Positions 36,263 through 46,360 of a DNA stretch of 64,000 nt are shown piece after piece. A program made the translations under genes and the position numbers. The stretch lies in the NCBI RefSeq assembly GCF_011752625.1, contig NZ_VWXD01000003.1:310001-374000 (forward strand), in the 5' to 3' direction. This DNA comes from Candidatus Pantoea formicae. Its GTDB lineage: Bacteria > Pseudomonadota > Gammaproteobacteria > Enterobacterales > Enterobacteriaceae. Each line of letters opens with the position of its first letter. Position 1 is the stretch's first letter. The notes beneath the pieces were generated by a model that was not told the DNA's origin, did no database searches, and worked only from the letters and a program-made list of their open reading frames with translations.

Positions 36263-36964
36263 TCATGCTGCAGGTTTTGCACTCTGAGCGTGCGGTGTAG
36301 GTTCATTCAGTAAGGAGATATCCAGATACCCACTAAGGTCACGTTGTTCCGCGCGCGGGAGATATGGCAATTCGCCGAGCAATGGTGCCGCGAGTTTTTC
36401 ACGCAGAACATCAATAATTTCAGCGTAGTGCGCCAGCCCTGGGTTAATACGGTTTGCCACCCAACCAATAAAGGGCAAACCATCACGGGCGATGGCATCC
36501 GCTGTTAATAAAGCATGGCTGATGCAACCCTCTTTTATCCCTACGACCAACACGACCGGCAGCTTCTCCTGTTGAACCCACTGCGAGAAAGGCTGCATAT
36601 CGTTCATTAGGCTGCGCCAGCCGCCCGTCCCTTCTACGACCACGCGGGCAGCGCGTTCCTGCAAGGTATGCAGACCGCGACTCAACAAGGGATAATCAAT
36701 GCGTACCGCCGGACTGGTACTGATTTCGTCCTCTTCTAACGTGATCGGATTCACTGCGTGATACGCCAACTCCAGACCGGAAGCCTGTTGTAACAGCAAT
36801 GCATCTTTATTACGCAGTCCGTCAGGTGTAGATTGCGCGCTCTTAGCAACAGGCTTATAACCTGCTGCACAAAGGTCTGCCTTGGCAAAACACTGTAACA
36901 ACGCGCGTGACACAACGGTTTTACCCACCGCGGTGTCGGTACCGGTGACAAAGATTGTTTTCAC
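36263..36964 (-). CDS. bioD2: Dethiobiotin synthetase paralogue (YnfK type)
   Basis: 233 residues, P-loop family. The nucleotide loop is TGTDTAVGKTVVSRALL (about 7-23); KPVAKS and VVEGTGGWRSLMND are the substrate and Mg2+ segments of BioD. It joins CO2 to 7,8-diaminononanoate with ATP in biotin synthesis. It lies apart from the bio operon and next to mlc, exactly as ynfK does in E. coli, so it is called the second BioD. Its separate in vivo role is uncertain. Confidence 0.9.
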   Translation of the reverse strand: MKTIFVTGTDTAVGKTVVSRALLQCFAKADLCAAGYKPVAKSAQSTPDGLRNKDALLLQQASGLELAYHAVNPITLEEDEISTSPAVRIDYPLLSRGLHTLQERAARVVVEGTGGWRSLMNDMQPFSQWVQQEKLPVVLVVGIKEGCISHALLTADAIARDGLPFIGWVANRINPGLAHYAEIIDVLREKLAAPLLGELPYLPRAEQRDLSGYLDISLLNEPTPHAQSAKPAA

Positions 36965-37069
36965 CTTCTTCCTCCTTCAATAAAGCGATGTGTAAGCTGT
37001 GAAGAAGGCAGTTTAAGGAAATGTTTCTCGTGGCAGATTGCGTTAGCGCAAACTTAAGGCGAGCTGGGG

Positions 37070-38287
37070 TTATCCTTGCAACAGTTTCACCAGTAAATGG
37101 CCGCTATAGAGGGAATCTTTGATTAACGCCGCCGCGCCATGTGTGCCGGGATCGCTAAAACTGGTTGGCGTTAGCTGAATCTCATGACTGTAGGCAGGGA
37201 GTGCCTGCTGGCGAATGGTGCTGCTCACGGCAGGAAACAGCACATCTGCTGCCTGATTGAGCGGAGAACCAATAAGAATTTGTTGTGGATTAAAGATATT
37301 CACCATCATCGCCAATATGCGTCCCACATGATGGCCCACACCGGCGATCACATCGCGAGCCAGTCTATCGCCCTGCCGTGCCGCTTCACACAAACTGGCG
37401 ATAGTCAGTGGAGACTGATGCAGTAAGCTATCCGGCTGCGAGGGTAAACGCTGCGCAGCCAGTTGCAGCAAACTGCCGGTACTGGCTACGGTCTCCAGAC
37501 AGCCATGATTACCGCAATAACACTGCTGCCCGTAAGGATCAATTTGCGTATGGCCGATTTCGACCAGCGCGCGTCCACGCTTATGCAATAGCTGCCCACC
37601 GCTAATGACGCCGGCTCCCACCGTTTCGTCGATGACAATCTGAATAACATCTTGCGCCCCACGTGAAGCACCAAACAACGCTTCTGCTAGCGTCCAGGCG
37701 GAAATATCGTGCTGAACAAACACCGGCAAACCGGTAAGTGTTGAGAGTGTCTCTCCGAGTGGCATCTCTTGCACGTCATAGCCCGGCATACGATGCACCA
37801 CCCCGGTAGCGGCATTAATCAGTCCGGGCAGCGTGATGGCAATTGCGGTTAAACGTTCAAGTTTGCTCTGATGGCGAATGAAAAAGTCATTGACCATATC
37901 CTGCAAGGTTTTTAGCAGCGGCTGGTCTGAACTGGCTGGCAATGGCAGTCGATCTTCCTGCAACGCGCGACTGCTGAGATCGCGTAATGTGAGGGTGATC
38001 TGCCCTGGTTGAATGCGCATAGCAAGATAGTGCCAGGCGAAGGTATCTAGCACCAAACCAATCGCTGGCCGTCCACGACTGCCTGGCTCTTGAAACTCGG
38101 TTTCCTGCACCAAGTGCGCATCTAGCATTTCACGCACGATCTTGGTGATGCTGGCGGGCGCCAGTTGGGCACGCTTAGAAAGCTCAATACGTGAAATCGG
38201 GCCGTAATGATCAATCAGTCGATAAACCACACCTGCGTTGGTCTGTTTTATTTGGTCAATATGGCCAGGCTGACTGTCCAGATTCAC
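37070..38287 (-). CDS. mlc: ROK-family glucose regulator Mlc
   Basis: 405 residues (E. coli Mlc 406). The N-terminal winged helix at about 20-75 includes YGPISRIELSKRAQLAPASI. The ROK domain carries the zinc site GHTQIDPYGQQCYCGNHGCLE, with the His and three Cys ligands. Mlc represses ptsG, manXYZ and malT, and is released when EIICB-Glc binds it. The bioD2 and ynfL neighbours reproduce the E. coli order. The gene is monocistronic here. Confidence 0.93.
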   Translation of the reverse strand: MNLDSQPGHIDQIKQTNAGVVYRLIDHYGPISRIELSKRAQLAPASITKIVREMLDAHLVQETEFQEPGSRGRPAIGLVLDTFAWHYLAMRIQPGQITLTLRDLSSRALQEDRLPLPASSDQPLLKTLQDMVNDFFIRHQSKLERLTAIAITLPGLINAATGVVHRMPGYDVQEMPLGETLSTLTGLPVFVQHDISAWTLAEALFGASRGAQDVIQIVIDETVGAGVISGGQLLHKRGRALVEIGHTQIDPYGQQCYCGNHGCLETVASTGSLLQLAAQRLPSQPDSLLHQSPLTIASLCEAARQGDRLARDVIAGVGHHVGRILAMMVNIFNPQQILIGSPLNQAADVLFPAVSSTIRQQALPAYSHEIQLTPTSFSDPGTHGAAALIKDSLYSGHLLVKLLQG

Positions 38288-38421
38288 GCCCTCTCCCGGA
38301 TATTTTCGCGCTTCTAAATAAACAGCAGCTATGGTGATGCAGATTGGCAGGCAGCGTCAAATATTTGATTAGAAATGTGATTTATCGCACATAAAGATCG
38401 CGCCATTGTTCGCCAATAGAT

Positions 38422-39318
38422 TTAAATCTCCGCACTGCGCAGCATCAGCTGCATCATATTACGCATTTGAGCACTGGGTTCGCGCACCGCAGACCAGACC
38501 AACCAAACTTCAGAAATCGCATCACTCTCCTGTAACGGGACCCACACCACGTCGGCAAGCCGCGCACGTCGAAACGAGGCGGGTAGGATCGACACACCGA
38601 GGCCCGTCGCCACCAAGCCAAGAATGGTCATCGCTTCTCCGACTTCCTGAGTAATGAAGGGTTTGATTTGATAACGGTGCAGCAACGCCAGGGTTTCGCT
38701 ATACAGCGCGGTGCCGCCTTGCGGATCAAAAAACACAAAAGGTTCGTTGGCGAGCGCCTGAATGGAAATTGACTCCGCATCGGCAAGGGGATGCGCCCAG
38801 TGAACTAAGGCGCAAAGGGGTTCACGCAGCAGCACACGGTGTTGCAAATCACTGGGCAGCGGTGTGTTACGCATCACGCCTAAATCAAGCCGACCTTCAT
38901 GCAGCGGTGCTAACTGCTGTCGCGTGTTGTTCTCTTGCATCTGGATGTGCACTTCAGGCCAGCGTTGGCGGAACTGGTAAAGCGCATCAGATACCAAACC
39001 GGTAAACGGAGCGGAGGAGGTAAAACCAATGCGCAACTCACCTTCCTGTCCGCTATGTACGCGTGCAGCACGCCCCGCAGCTTGTTCGACTTGTAGCAGA
39101 ATCGCACGTGCATCTTGTAAAAACAGCTGCCCAGCAGGCGTGAGCTGCACGCTGCGATTGGTTCGCGTGAACAGCTGAGCACCGATTTCGTGCTCAAGTT
39201 GTAGAATTTGCTGGCTAAGTGGCGGCTGAGAAATATTCAGGCGCTGCGCCGCGCGGCCAAAATGCAGTTCTTCCGCCACGGCAATGAAATAGCGTAAGTG
39301 GCGCAACTCAACATTCAT
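38422..39318 (-). CDS. ynfL: LysR-type regulator YnfL
   Basis: 298 residues. The helix-turn-helix at 18-37 (EELHFGRAAQRLNISQPPLS) begins a standard LysR DNA-binding domain, followed by a two-lobe effector domain (about 90-295). It is transcribed divergently from the ynfM transporter gene across a 94-bp AT-rich gap, the classical layout of a LysR regulator and its target. Effector unknown. Order and similarity match ynfL of E. coli. Confidence 0.9.
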   Translation of the reverse strand: MNVELRHLRYFIAVAEELHFGRAAQRLNISQPPLSQQILQLEHEIGAQLFTRTNRSVQLTPAGQLFLQDARAILLQVEQAAGRAARVHSGQEGELRIGFTSSAPFTGLVSDALYQFRQRWPEVHIQMQENNTRQQLAPLHEGRLDLGVMRNTPLPSDLQHRVLLREPLCALVHWAHPLADAESISIQALANEPFVFFDPQGGTALYSETLALLHRYQIKPFITQEVGEAMTILGLVATGLGVSILPASFRRARLADVVWVPLQESDAISEVWLVWSAVREPSAQMRNMMQLMLRSAEI

Positions 39319-39412
39319 ACTTTAAACGTCTCATTTGAGATTATTAATATATTGTACAACCTATTCTCACTTTCCTACAGTGAACAGACTGATTCTATAG
39401 AGAGGATTTTCC

Positions 39413-40669
39413 GTGAGTCGCTCTTCCCAGGCTGTGATACTTGATGAAGACGAGTTGTCCGCCAAGCCTGCTACAACTGCAACCCCTTCAGAATGGATTG
39501 AACGCGGATCGCCGCAGTTTATGCGTGTTACACTGGCCCTGTTTTCCGCCGGGTTAGCCACCTTCGCACTGCTGTACTGCGTACAACCGATTTTACCCGT
39601 GCTTTCTCAACAATTTGGCGTATCACCCGCTGAAAGCAGTATTTCGTTATCTCTCTCAACGGGATTGATGGCGCTGGGATTGTTGTTCACAGGCCCGCTC
39701 TCCGATGCCATTGGCCGTAAATCCGTGATGGTAACGGCATTGATGCTGGCGGCCATCTGCACACTCATCTCTGCGATGATGACCAGTTGGCAAGGCATTT
39801 TGCTGATGCGCGCCCTGATTGGCCTGTCGCTCAGCGGCGTGGCAGCGGTCGGCATGACCTACCTCAGTGAAGAGATCCATCCGCGTGTGATTGCCTTTTC
39901 AATGGGCCTTTACATCAGCGGTAATTCAATTGGTGGAATGAGCGGACGCTTATTAACGGGTGTACTGACGGATTTCTTCTCATGGCGCATCGCCATTGGT
40001 GTTATCGGCTGTTTCTCCTTGGCGGGTGCATTGATGTTCTGGAAAATATTGCCCGCGTCTCGCCATTTCCGACCTGCGTCATTGCGACCTCGTAGTTTAG
40101 TCATCAACTTCCGCTTGCACTGGCGGGATAAAGGCTTGCCTTTCCTGTTTGCTGAAGGGTTCCTGTTGATGGGCGCGTTCGTCACGTTGTTTAACTACAT
40201 CGGCTACCGTTTACTGAGTGCGCCATGGTCATTAAGCCAGGCGGTGGTGGGATTGCTTTCAGTGGTTTATCTGACAGGATCCTGGAGTTCACCGAAAGCC
40301 GGCGCGATGACCAGTCGATTTGGTCGGGGCCCGGTCATGATTGGCGCGACAGCCATTATGCTGGTAGGCTTACTGCTTACCGTGGCGAATTCCCTTTGGG
40401 TGATTTTGCCAGGCATGATGCTGTTTACCGCCGGTTTCTTTGCTGCACATTCGGTAGCCAGTGGCTGGATTGGACCTCGTGCTCGTCGCGCAAAAGGCCA
40501 GGCTTCGTCACTTTACCTGTTCAGTTATTACGTGGGTTCTAGCGTGGCAGGAACCCTAGGCGGCGTCTTCTGGCACAATTACGGCTGGATGGGCGTGACC
40601 GGATTTATCAGCGTATTGCTGGTACTGGCATTAATTGTCGGCTGGCGTTTACAGTGCCGTAAACTGTAA
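39413..40669 (+). CDS. ynfM: MFS transporter YnfM
   Basis: 418 residues, 12 predicted helices, preceded by a long hydrophilic N-terminus of about 40 residues. Motif A is present as GPLSDAIGRKSVMVTALML. The GTG start at 39413 has GAGGA 7 bases before it. YnfM-type proteins are drug/arabinose-type proton-driven exporters; a natural substrate is not known. It is probably controlled by the divergent ynfL. A GGGGGCC hairpin follows the stop by 18 bases. Confidence 0.9.
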   Translation: MSRSSQAVILDEDELSAKPATTATPSEWIERGSPQFMRVTLALFSAGLATFALLYCVQPILPVLSQQFGVSPAESSISLSLSTGLMALGLLFTGPLSDAIGRKSVMVTALMLAAICTLISAMMTSWQGILLMRALIGLSLSGVAAVGMTYLSEEIHPRVIAFSMGLYISGNSIGGMSGRLLTGVLTDFFSWRIAIGVIGCFSLAGALMFWKILPASRHFRPASLRPRSLVINFRLHWRDKGLPFLFAEGFLLMGAFVTLFNYIGYRLLSAPWSLSQAVVGLLSVVYLTGSWSSPKAGAMTSRFGRGPVMIGATAIMLVGLLLTVANSLWVILPGMMLFTAGFFAAHSVASGWIGPRARRAKGQASSLYLFSYYVGSSVAGTLGGVFWHNYGWMGVTGFISVLLVLALIVGWRLQCRKL

Positions 40670-40687
40670 TACCTTTCATCTATTCTC

Positions 40688-40705
40688 GGGGGCCAGTCGG
40701 CCCCC
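40688..40705 (+). terminator. Hairpin after ynfM
   Basis: A perfect 7-bp stem (GGGGGCC with GGCCCCC) closes a 4-base loop 18 bases after the ynfM stop. There is no clear T-run downstream. Confidence 0.55.
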
Positions 40706-40834
40706 CTGCTCATCAAAGCTCATAAAACTGGGCGGTCCGTTAGTTCCATATAAAACAAAGCGGGAATTGGCCGCTATAATTCATTCTATTCCAACAATAG
40801 TTAGACTTTTTTTTCACAGCAATGAGGGCGTTAG

Positions 40835-41092
40835 ATGGAACTCTATTATTACGTCGATAAACAAGCAGGCTATAACGACAACCATGTGGTACATGCTACG
40901 GGCTGCCCCTTCCTTCCCTCTGATGGTGCGCGGCGCTTTCTCGGCACTTTTTACACTCCAACAGCCGCGATTCAACAAGCGAGAAAATTTTATACCAGCG
41001 CGTTAGGGTGCGAGCATTGCTGCCCGGTATCGGTAAAAAAAAACCTGACGACTCAGAATAGCGTGGCGCTAAAACACATGGAGAGACTCTGA
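40835..41092 (+). CDS. Small Cys/His protein, putative zinc-ribbon-like
   Basis: 85 residues, no signal peptide. It shows an ordered Cys/His pattern: HATGCPFLP near 21-29, then a LGTFYTPTAAIQQARKF helix and GCEHCCP near 58-64. This looks like a small metal-binding module (HxxxC and CxxCC), as seen in short uncharacterised enteric proteins. Function is unknown. An AGGG ribosome site lies before the ATG. It stands alone between ynfM and sotB, with its own likely promoter in the 165-bp gap. Confidence 0.65.
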   Translation: MELYYYVDKQAGYNDNHVVHATGCPFLPSDGARRFLGTFYTPTAAIQQARKFYTSALGCEHCCPVSVKKNLTTQNSVALKHMERL

Positions 41093-41454
41093 TAATGCTG
41101 GCCTAACATTGGCGTAGCGCTTAAGGAGTGTCGTTAAGCACGACTGTCACATCGTTCTAATACAGAAACAGTCGGCTTAATTATCGCTGGATCTTAATGC
41201 GTTACGCTGAGTTTGATTAAGCCTAGCGATAATCGATATTGAGCCACTCGGTGGCTGTAGCCAAGAAAGCAAGAAATGATAATAACCTCAGGCTATTAAC
41301 TCAGAGGTTAGCGATAAAAAATATTCAGGAATAAAAACCCTATTAACGGTTTTCATTCGCTCATTAATGCTCCACAATAGCGTCAATTTGTGACCCAGGT
41401 CACCTTAACGGGTGCATTTACCCCCTCACTCGCCGTCAAATCGATTTGAACTCC
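41093..41454. other. 362-bp non-coding leader upstream of sotB
   Basis: AGCGATAA occurs at 41225-41232 and, as TAGCGATAA, at 41309-41317; its inverse lies at 41181-41188. Paired with this, GGCTTAAT (41174-41181) matches ATTAAGCC (41216-41223), so two 8-bp stems would cross (pseudoknot order). TAACCTC with GAGGTTA (41283-41289, 41304-41310) forms another hairpin. The stretch may hold sotB regulatory sites. Confidence 0.45.
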
Positions 41455-42639
41455 ATGCAACCAACCACCGTCTCACGTAAAACAGCCTGGCTACGCGTCG
41501 TCTTGCTGGCTATTGCTGCTTTTGTCTTCAACACCACAGAATTTGTGCCCGTCGGACTGCTGTCGGATATTGCAGCCAGTTACGGCATGAAAACCGCAGA
41601 TGTCGGCATCATGTTAACCATTTATGCCTGGGTCGTCGCACTGCTGTCCCTGCCGCTGATGCTGTTAACCCGTAACATCGAACGGCGGTTCTTGCTGGCG
41701 GTGCTTTTCATCTTGTTTATTGCCAGTCATGTACTCTCATCCGTCGCGTGGGACTTCACTTCACTGGTCATTTCCCGCATCGGTATTGCGCTGGCGCATG
41801 CCGTGTTCTGGTCCATCACCGCATCGCTGGCCATTCGTGTCGCCCCTGCGGGTAAGAAAACCCAGGCACTCAGCATGCTGGCAACCGGAACCGCGCTGGC
41901 CATGGTGCTAGGGGTGCCGATCGGACGTATCGTTGGCCAGTATCTAGGTTGGCGTACCACCTTCGGCATGATTGGCTTATCCGCCTTGGTACTGTTAGTG
42001 CTGTTGATTCGCATTCTGCCGCGTTTACCCAGTGAGCATACGGGTTCACTGAGCAGCGTACCGATGCTGTTCCGTAGGCCTGCACTGGTCGCGATGTATA
42101 TTCTGGTCACGGTTGTCGTTACTGCTCACTACACCGCTTACAGCTATATCGAACCTTTCATGCAGGTGGTGGCGAACGCCGATGAGAATTTCACCACACT
42201 GTTGCTACTGCTCTTTGGGTCTGCCGGTATTATCGGCAGCGTGTTGTTTAGCACCTTGGGCAATAAATTTCCTTCGGCCATGCTTCTAACGGCCATCGCC
42301 ATTATCACACTGAGTATGGGCCTGCTGGTCTTTGCCGCTGTGCGCCCAGCCGCGATCACCCTGCTATGCATTTTGTGGGGAATGGCGATGATGATGATTG
42401 GTCTGGCCATGCAGGTGCGTGTGCTGTCTCTGGCACCCGACGCCACTGATGTTGCGATGTCTCTATTTTCAGGGATTTACAATATTGGGATTGGAGCGGG
42501 AGCCCTGTTGGGTAATCAGGTCAGCTCGCACATGAAAATGTCAGATGTGGGTAACGTGGGTGGATTGATCGGTTTAGCCGCTCTGCTCTGGTGCATTACC
42601 ATTTTTCGCCGCTATCCCCAATTACGTTCGAACGGTTAA
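41455..42639 (+). CDS. sotB: Sugar efflux transporter SotB
   Basis: 394 residues, 12 helices, matching SotB (YdeA) along its length, from [19 protein letters not shown] through [16 protein letters not shown] and [13 protein letters not shown] to the C-terminus. It exports arabinose and related sugars or IPTG and relieves sugar-phosphate stress. The ATG at 41455 is preferred to the TTG at 41446. No strong ribosome site is visible before it, and the 362-bp leader is unusually long, hinting at leader-level control. Confidence 0.9.
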   Translation: MQPTTVSRKTAWLRVVLLAIAAFVFNTTEFVPVGLLSDIAASYGMKTADVGIMLTIYAWVVALLSLPLMLLTRNIERRFLLAVLFILFIASHVLSSVAWDFTSLVISRIGIALAHAVFWSITASLAIRVAPAGKKTQALSMLATGTALAMVLGVPIGRIVGQYLGWRTTFGMIGLSALVLLVLLIRILPRLPSEHTGSLSSVPMLFRRPALVAMYILVTVVVTAHYTAYSYIEPFMQVVANADENFTTLLLLLFGSAGIIGSVLFSTLGNKFPSAMLLTAIAIITLSMGLLVFAAVRPAAITLLCILWGMAMMMIGLAMQVRVLSLAPDATDVAMSLFSGIYNIGIGAGALLGNQVSSHMKMSDVGNVGGLIGLAALLWCITIFRRYPQLRSNG

Positions 42640-42652
42640 CGTCCTATAACCA

Positions 42653-42673
42653 GGGGCACACTCAGTGCGCCCC
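42653..42673 (-). terminator. Hairpin between sotB and bhsA-like gene
   Basis: On the minus strand GGGGCGCA pairs with TGTGCCCC through one G-U pair, while the plus-strand version has an A-C mismatch. The structure therefore suits the minus-strand gene better. Confidence 0.5.
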
Positions 42674-42698
42674 CGCGCCTTTCAATGCGCATCGGTCA

Positions 42699-42956
42699 TT
42701 AGTTATAAATTACCGCTGTGCCATTTAGCTTGTTGTTGCCAGAGGTCGAAGTGATGCGGAACGACTTTGCTCCTGCAGCATTCGCCTTTTCCGATAGTTG
42801 GTTCTCCAAAGATGTCAGATTGGTGCTACCTGATGCGCTAATCACGCCAATTTGTTGCTGGTTCAGCGGGGCCTGATTCACTAATTCAGCAGCCATGCTA
42901 CCAAACGCGATTGAAGACAGTGCTACAGCGGCCAGTGTCATTTTGATGCTTTTCAT
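42699..42956 (-). CDS. DUF1471 stress protein (YhcN/BhsA family)
   Basis: 85 residues with a signal peptide (MKSIKMTLAAVALSSIAFGS, cut near 22) and a single DUF1471 domain: GVISASGSTNLTSLENQLSE and KANAAGAKSFRITSTSGNNK. Members (BhsA, YhcN, McbA) are periplasmic or outer-membrane small proteins induced by acid, oxidants or copper and affecting biofilm. The paralogue cannot be named from sequence. An AGAGA ribosome-like site lies upstream of the ATG. Confidence 0.85.
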   Translation of the reverse strand: MKSIKMTLAAVALSSIAFGSMAAELVNQAPLNQQQIGVISASGSTNLTSLENQLSEKANAAGAKSFRITSTSGNNKLNGTAVIYN

Positions 42957-43249
42957 GATCGTCTCTCTTATGCAGATGAAATGGGTCGGTCGAATTAAGT
43001 TAACAACCGTTAATTAAATGCTAACGCCGAGATAGCCTGTTCGTCAATCATTTTATTAACGACCATTATTTTAATCGAAAGTGGCGTGATTATGGGCTTC
43101 GCAGCCCTTTTTCACTTATCCATTTGAGTGCATCCCCTGCGCCAAGGCACAAACGGCTAAAGTGCCTTAAACGAAAAATCCGCTGCGCTTGCATCTTTAT
43201 TTAATGATCGGTAATTTAATTGCATGTTTTACACACAGTGAGGTGCGCT

Positions 43250-43903
43250 ATGACGGAAGTCACTGACACACTTAGTCGTAAATCACGTGGGCGACCAAAA
43301 GTGTTCGACCGTGAGGATGCGCTAGATAAAGCATTAATGCTGTTTTGGGCGCATGGTTACGAAGGGACATCGCTGTCTGATCTGGTGGAAGCCACGGGCG
43401 CGAAAGCACCGACGCTTTATGCTGAATTTGAGAATAAAGAGGGCTTGTTCCGTGCCGCAATGCAGCGCTATATCGAGACCTTCAGTGCACAGCGAAACGC
43501 GGTGCTGGATGATGAATCGCGCGATGTAAAAAGTGCTATCGAGGCTTATTTCCGCGCCACCGCAGCCTGTTTTACTGAATGCGATAAGCCTGCTGGCTGT
43601 TTCTTTATCTGCACATCAAGTGCGCTGTCATCAGGCTCAGAAGAGATCGCGCACATGCTTGCACAACAGCATCATGCTCAGGAACGAGCATTAAAGCAGT
43701 TTCTTGAATTGCGACAGCAGCGGGGGGAATTACCCCAATGCGCAGACAGTGCTACATTAGCCAGTTTTTTAGCCTGCCTGTTACAGGGGATGTCAGTGCG
43801 GGCCCGTGAAGGTGCCACACGGGATGATCTCGACGGGATTGTTAATACACAGATGGCAATCTGGCCAGCTTTGGCTGGGTATTGTGAACTGAACAAAGAT
43901 TAA
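43250..43903 (+). CDS. TetR/AcrR-family repressor
   Basis: 217 residues. The TetR helix-turn-helix is at about 20-60 (ALDKALMLFWAHGYEGTSLS, DLVEATGAKAPTLYAEFENK), followed by a ligand-binding domain of the TetR_C type with an unusual cluster of cysteines (CFTECDKPAGCFFICTSS). The start at 43250 has an AGG site 7 bases upstream. The target is not obvious: the divergent neighbour is the DUF1471 gene, the convergent one rhaM. A redox or electrophile signal is possible given the cysteines. Confidence 0.82.
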   Translation: MTEVTDTLSRKSRGRPKVFDREDALDKALMLFWAHGYEGTSLSDLVEATGAKAPTLYAEFENKEGLFRAAMQRYIETFSAQRNAVLDDESRDVKSAIEAYFRATAACFTECDKPAGCFFICTSSALSSGSEEIAHMLAQQHHAQERALKQFLELRQQRGELPQCADSATLASFLACLLQGMSVRAREGATRDDLDGIVNTQMAIWPALAGYCELNKD

Positions 43904-43908
43904 AGTTA

Positions 43909-43929
43909 GGCGCACGCTCTCGGTGCGCC
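43909..43929. terminator. Hairpin between tetR-type gene and rhaM
   Basis: A 7-bp stem (GGCGCAC with GTGCGCC) closes a 7-base loop and is followed on the plus strand by cctcttctc. It lies 5 bases after the plus-strand stop and 17 before the rhaM stop. Confidence 0.6.
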
Positions 43930-43946
43930 CCTCTTCTCAATCGGCA

Positions 43947-44261
43947 TTACGCCATGTAAAACATGGGTTTCAAGGCGGCACTCACTGGGCTGTTATCCGC
44001 ATTGGACGGCATCAGGTCTTTCATTGATGCCCACCAGCGTTGACAGACTTCCGTTTTTGCCACCGCCTCCCAACGTGCTTCCGATTCAATTTCTACGCTG
44101 GCGAACAGCAAATTGCGTTCAGCATCCAGCCAAATCGCGTAGTGCTGCGCGCCATGAGATTTTAACGTTTCTGCCAACTCAGGCCAGATGGGAGAGTGCC
44201 GACGCAAATACTCATCATGGCAATGCGCATGCACTTGCATCACGAAGGCTTTACGCAACAT
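43947..44261 (-). CDS. rhaM: L-rhamnose mutarotase
   Basis: 104 residues, same length as E. coli RhaM, and similar throughout ([51 protein letters not shown]). It interconverts alpha and beta L-rhamnose to supply the isomerase. The ATG at 44261 has GGAG 8 bases before it. It overlaps the end of rhaD by 11 bases and is last in the rhaBADM transcript. Confidence 0.95.
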   Translation of the reverse strand: MLRKAFVMQVHAHCHDEYLRRHSPIWPELAETLKSHGAQHYAIWLDAERNLLFASVEIESEARWEAVAKTEVCQRWWASMKDLMPSNADNSPVSAALKPMFYMA

Positions 44262-45093
44262 CACTACGCTCCGCTTGCAACGCCGCAGGCCAAGGCTTCA
44301 CGCCAAAACGTTCTCCCAATGCCACCAGCTGGTCGGTAGTGATACTTTGACGAATACCGCCCATCGACAAGGCTTTTACCACGACTTCCGAGGATTTCTC
44401 AGCGGTATCGATCAGACCGAAGGTTTCATCCAGGTTTGGACCCGCACCAAATATTCCGTGGAATGGCCACATCACCAGGCTGTGTGAAGCCATGGCATCG
44501 GCGGTTGCCTGACCAATCTGGTCGGTGCCTGGCACCATCCAAGGCAGGATGCCAACACCATCCGGGAATACCACCAGGCACTCGGTACTTCCTTCCCAAA
44601 GCAGTCGGGTGAAACGGGCGGAATCTAAATTCACCACATAACTCAGCGCCATAAAGTTAGTGGCATGGCAGTGCATGATTACCCGGTCTACGCCATTCGA
44701 AACCTGCTTGCGGACGCTGTGCGACTGGAAATGTGCAGCCAGCTCAGAAGTGGGTAAACCGCCATTGCTCAGCCCCCAATGAATTTTATAGGACAGCCCT
44801 TTGTCATCCACTTGCAACAGCGCCAGACAGTCCGCAGGGTCGAGCTGAACATTACGGAAAAACTTGCCCGATCCCGTCACTAAAAACCAGTCATTTGCCA
44901 AAGCTGGCGCGGGTTTCGTCAGTTCAATACAACGGGGTTCGGCATAAAAATCGGCCGACCAAGCCTGTGCCTCTTCCGGCAGCAACCGCAAACTGACATT
45001 ACCGCCGTTACGTTCATCCCAGCCTTTCAACCACATATCGCTGGTCGCTTTGACCATGCCCTGAACAAAGGTGGAGGAGAGAATATTTTGCAT
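44251..45093 (-). CDS. rhaD: Rhamnulose-1-phosphate aldolase
   Basis: 280 residues of the class II (zinc) aldolase family. The HCH motif in [16 protein letters not shown] supplies zinc ligands, and [21 protein letters not shown] the other histidine. It splits L-rhamnulose 1-phosphate into DHAP and L-lactaldehyde, which the aldA product (gene at 51883) can oxidise. The start at 45093 has GGAGGAGAG upstream. It lies 10 bases from rhaA. Confidence 0.95.
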   Translation of the reverse strand: MQNILSSTFVQGMVKATSDMWLKGWDERNGGNVSLRLLPEEAQAWSADFYAEPRCIELTKPAPALANDWFLVTGSGKFFRNVQLDPADCLALLQVDDKGLSYKIHWGLSNGGLPTSELAAHFQSHSVRKQVSNGVDRVIMHCHATNFMALSYVVNLDSARFTRLLWEGSTECLVVFPDGVGILPWMVPGTDQIGQATADAMASHSLVMWPFHGIFGAGPNLDETFGLIDTAEKSSEVVVKALSMGGIRQSITTDQLVALGERFGVKPWPAALQAERSDVA

Positions 45094-45103
45094 GCTGTTT
45101 CCC

Positions 45104-46360
45104 TTAACGTAGACGCAGTGTTTGTTGTTCATAATGACGGACGTCGCTCAACCAGCTGGCATCAGCGGGCACATCATGGCGCAAGCACCAGGCCTCCCAC
45201 ACCGCCTGCCAGGGCAGTGATTTCTGTTCTTCTAATAGTGCCAGGCGGGCGGTGTAGTCCCCTTCCAGCTCAAGCTTGCGCAGTTGGTCGCTGGGTTCAA
45301 GCAATGCGCGCAGTAGCGCTTTCTTGGCGTTACGCGTCCCGATGACCCAAGCGGCAATACGGTTGATGGAGGCATCAAAGAAGTCCAATCCGATATGGAC
45401 TTTGTTGAACAGCTTGTGACGCGCGATTTCATTAGCAATGGCCTGCGTTTCATCATCCAACAGCACCACGTGATCGCTGTCCCAACGTACTGGGCGGCTG
45501 ACATGCAGCAGCAGACGTGGCACATAAAGCATGGCGGTAGAGATTTTGTCGGAGATGACTTCCGTTGGATGGAAATGCCCAGCATCCAGCGTCAGTGCTG
45601 TTTGACGGCTCGCGGCATAGCCGAGGCAAAATTCATTGGATCCCACCGTGTAGCTCTCAGCCCCAATACCAAAAAGTTTGCTCTCTACCGCATCGATATG
45701 ATGATTAGCATCGAGTTTTTCACTGATGACTTCATCTAATGCGCTGGCCAGGCGCTCACGCGGTGCCAGGCGATCAATGGTGATGTCTTTCATGCCATCG
45801 GGCACCCAGATATTCATCACCGATGGCGTACCCAGCTGTTCGCCAAAATGCGCCGAGATACGGCGGCTGGCCTTGCAGTGGTCGATCCAGAATTGACGAA
45901 TGCCTTTGTCCGCATGTGACAGCGTAAAACCGTCTGCGCTCAGCGGATGAGAGAAGCAGCTTGGGTTAAAGTCCAGCCCCAGCTTGTGGGTTTTCGCCCA
46001 CTCTACCCAGTTGCTAAAGTGCTTGGGTTCAATGGCATCGCGCTCCACCGGTGTGTCACTTTCCAGATAAATAGCGTGCAGATTCAGGCGTTTTGCGCCA
46101 GGGATAAGCGACATCGCTTTCTCAATATCGGCACGCAATTCATCGGCGTTACGCGCCCGACCGGGATAGTTACCGGTGGCTTGAATCCCCCCCGTCAGTT
46201 CGCCGTTAGGGTTTTCAAAACCTCGGACATCATCTCCCTGCCAACAGTGCATTGACACGGGAATCCCATCCAGTTGCGCCATAACCTGCTCAACGTCGAT
46301 ACCTGATGCAGCGTAGCGTTGTTTCGCCAGTTCATAGGCCTGTTCAATCAGCTTTGTCAT
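45104..46360 (-). CDS. rhaA: L-rhamnose isomerase
   Basis: 418 residues (E. coli 419). Strong family segments: [20 protein letters not shown] near the N-terminus, the metal-ligand region [20 protein letters not shown], and [13 protein letters not shown]. It converts L-rhamnose to L-rhamnulose using Mn2+. The ATG at 46360 is preferred over an upstream TTG because AAGGA stands 8 bases before it. Its start overlaps the end of rhaB by 17 bases. Confidence 0.96.
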   Translation of the reverse strand: MTKLIEQAYELAKQRYAASGIDVEQVMAQLDGIPVSMHCWQGDDVRGFENPNGELTGGIQATGNYPGRARNADELRADIEKAMSLIPGAKRLNLHAIYLESDTPVERDAIEPKHFSNWVEWAKTHKLGLDFNPSCFSHPLSADGFTLSHADKGIRQFWIDHCKASRRISAHFGEQLGTPSVMNIWVPDGMKDITIDRLAPRERLASALDEVISEKLDANHHIDAVESKLFGIGAESYTVGSNEFCLGYAASRQTALTLDAGHFHPTEVISDKISTAMLYVPRLLLHVSRPVRWDSDHVVLLDDETQAIANEIARHKLFNKVHIGLDFFDASINRIAAWVIGTRNAKKALLRALLEPSDQLRKLELEGDYTARLALLEEQKSLPWQAVWEAWCLRHDVPADASWLSDVRHYEQQTLRLR

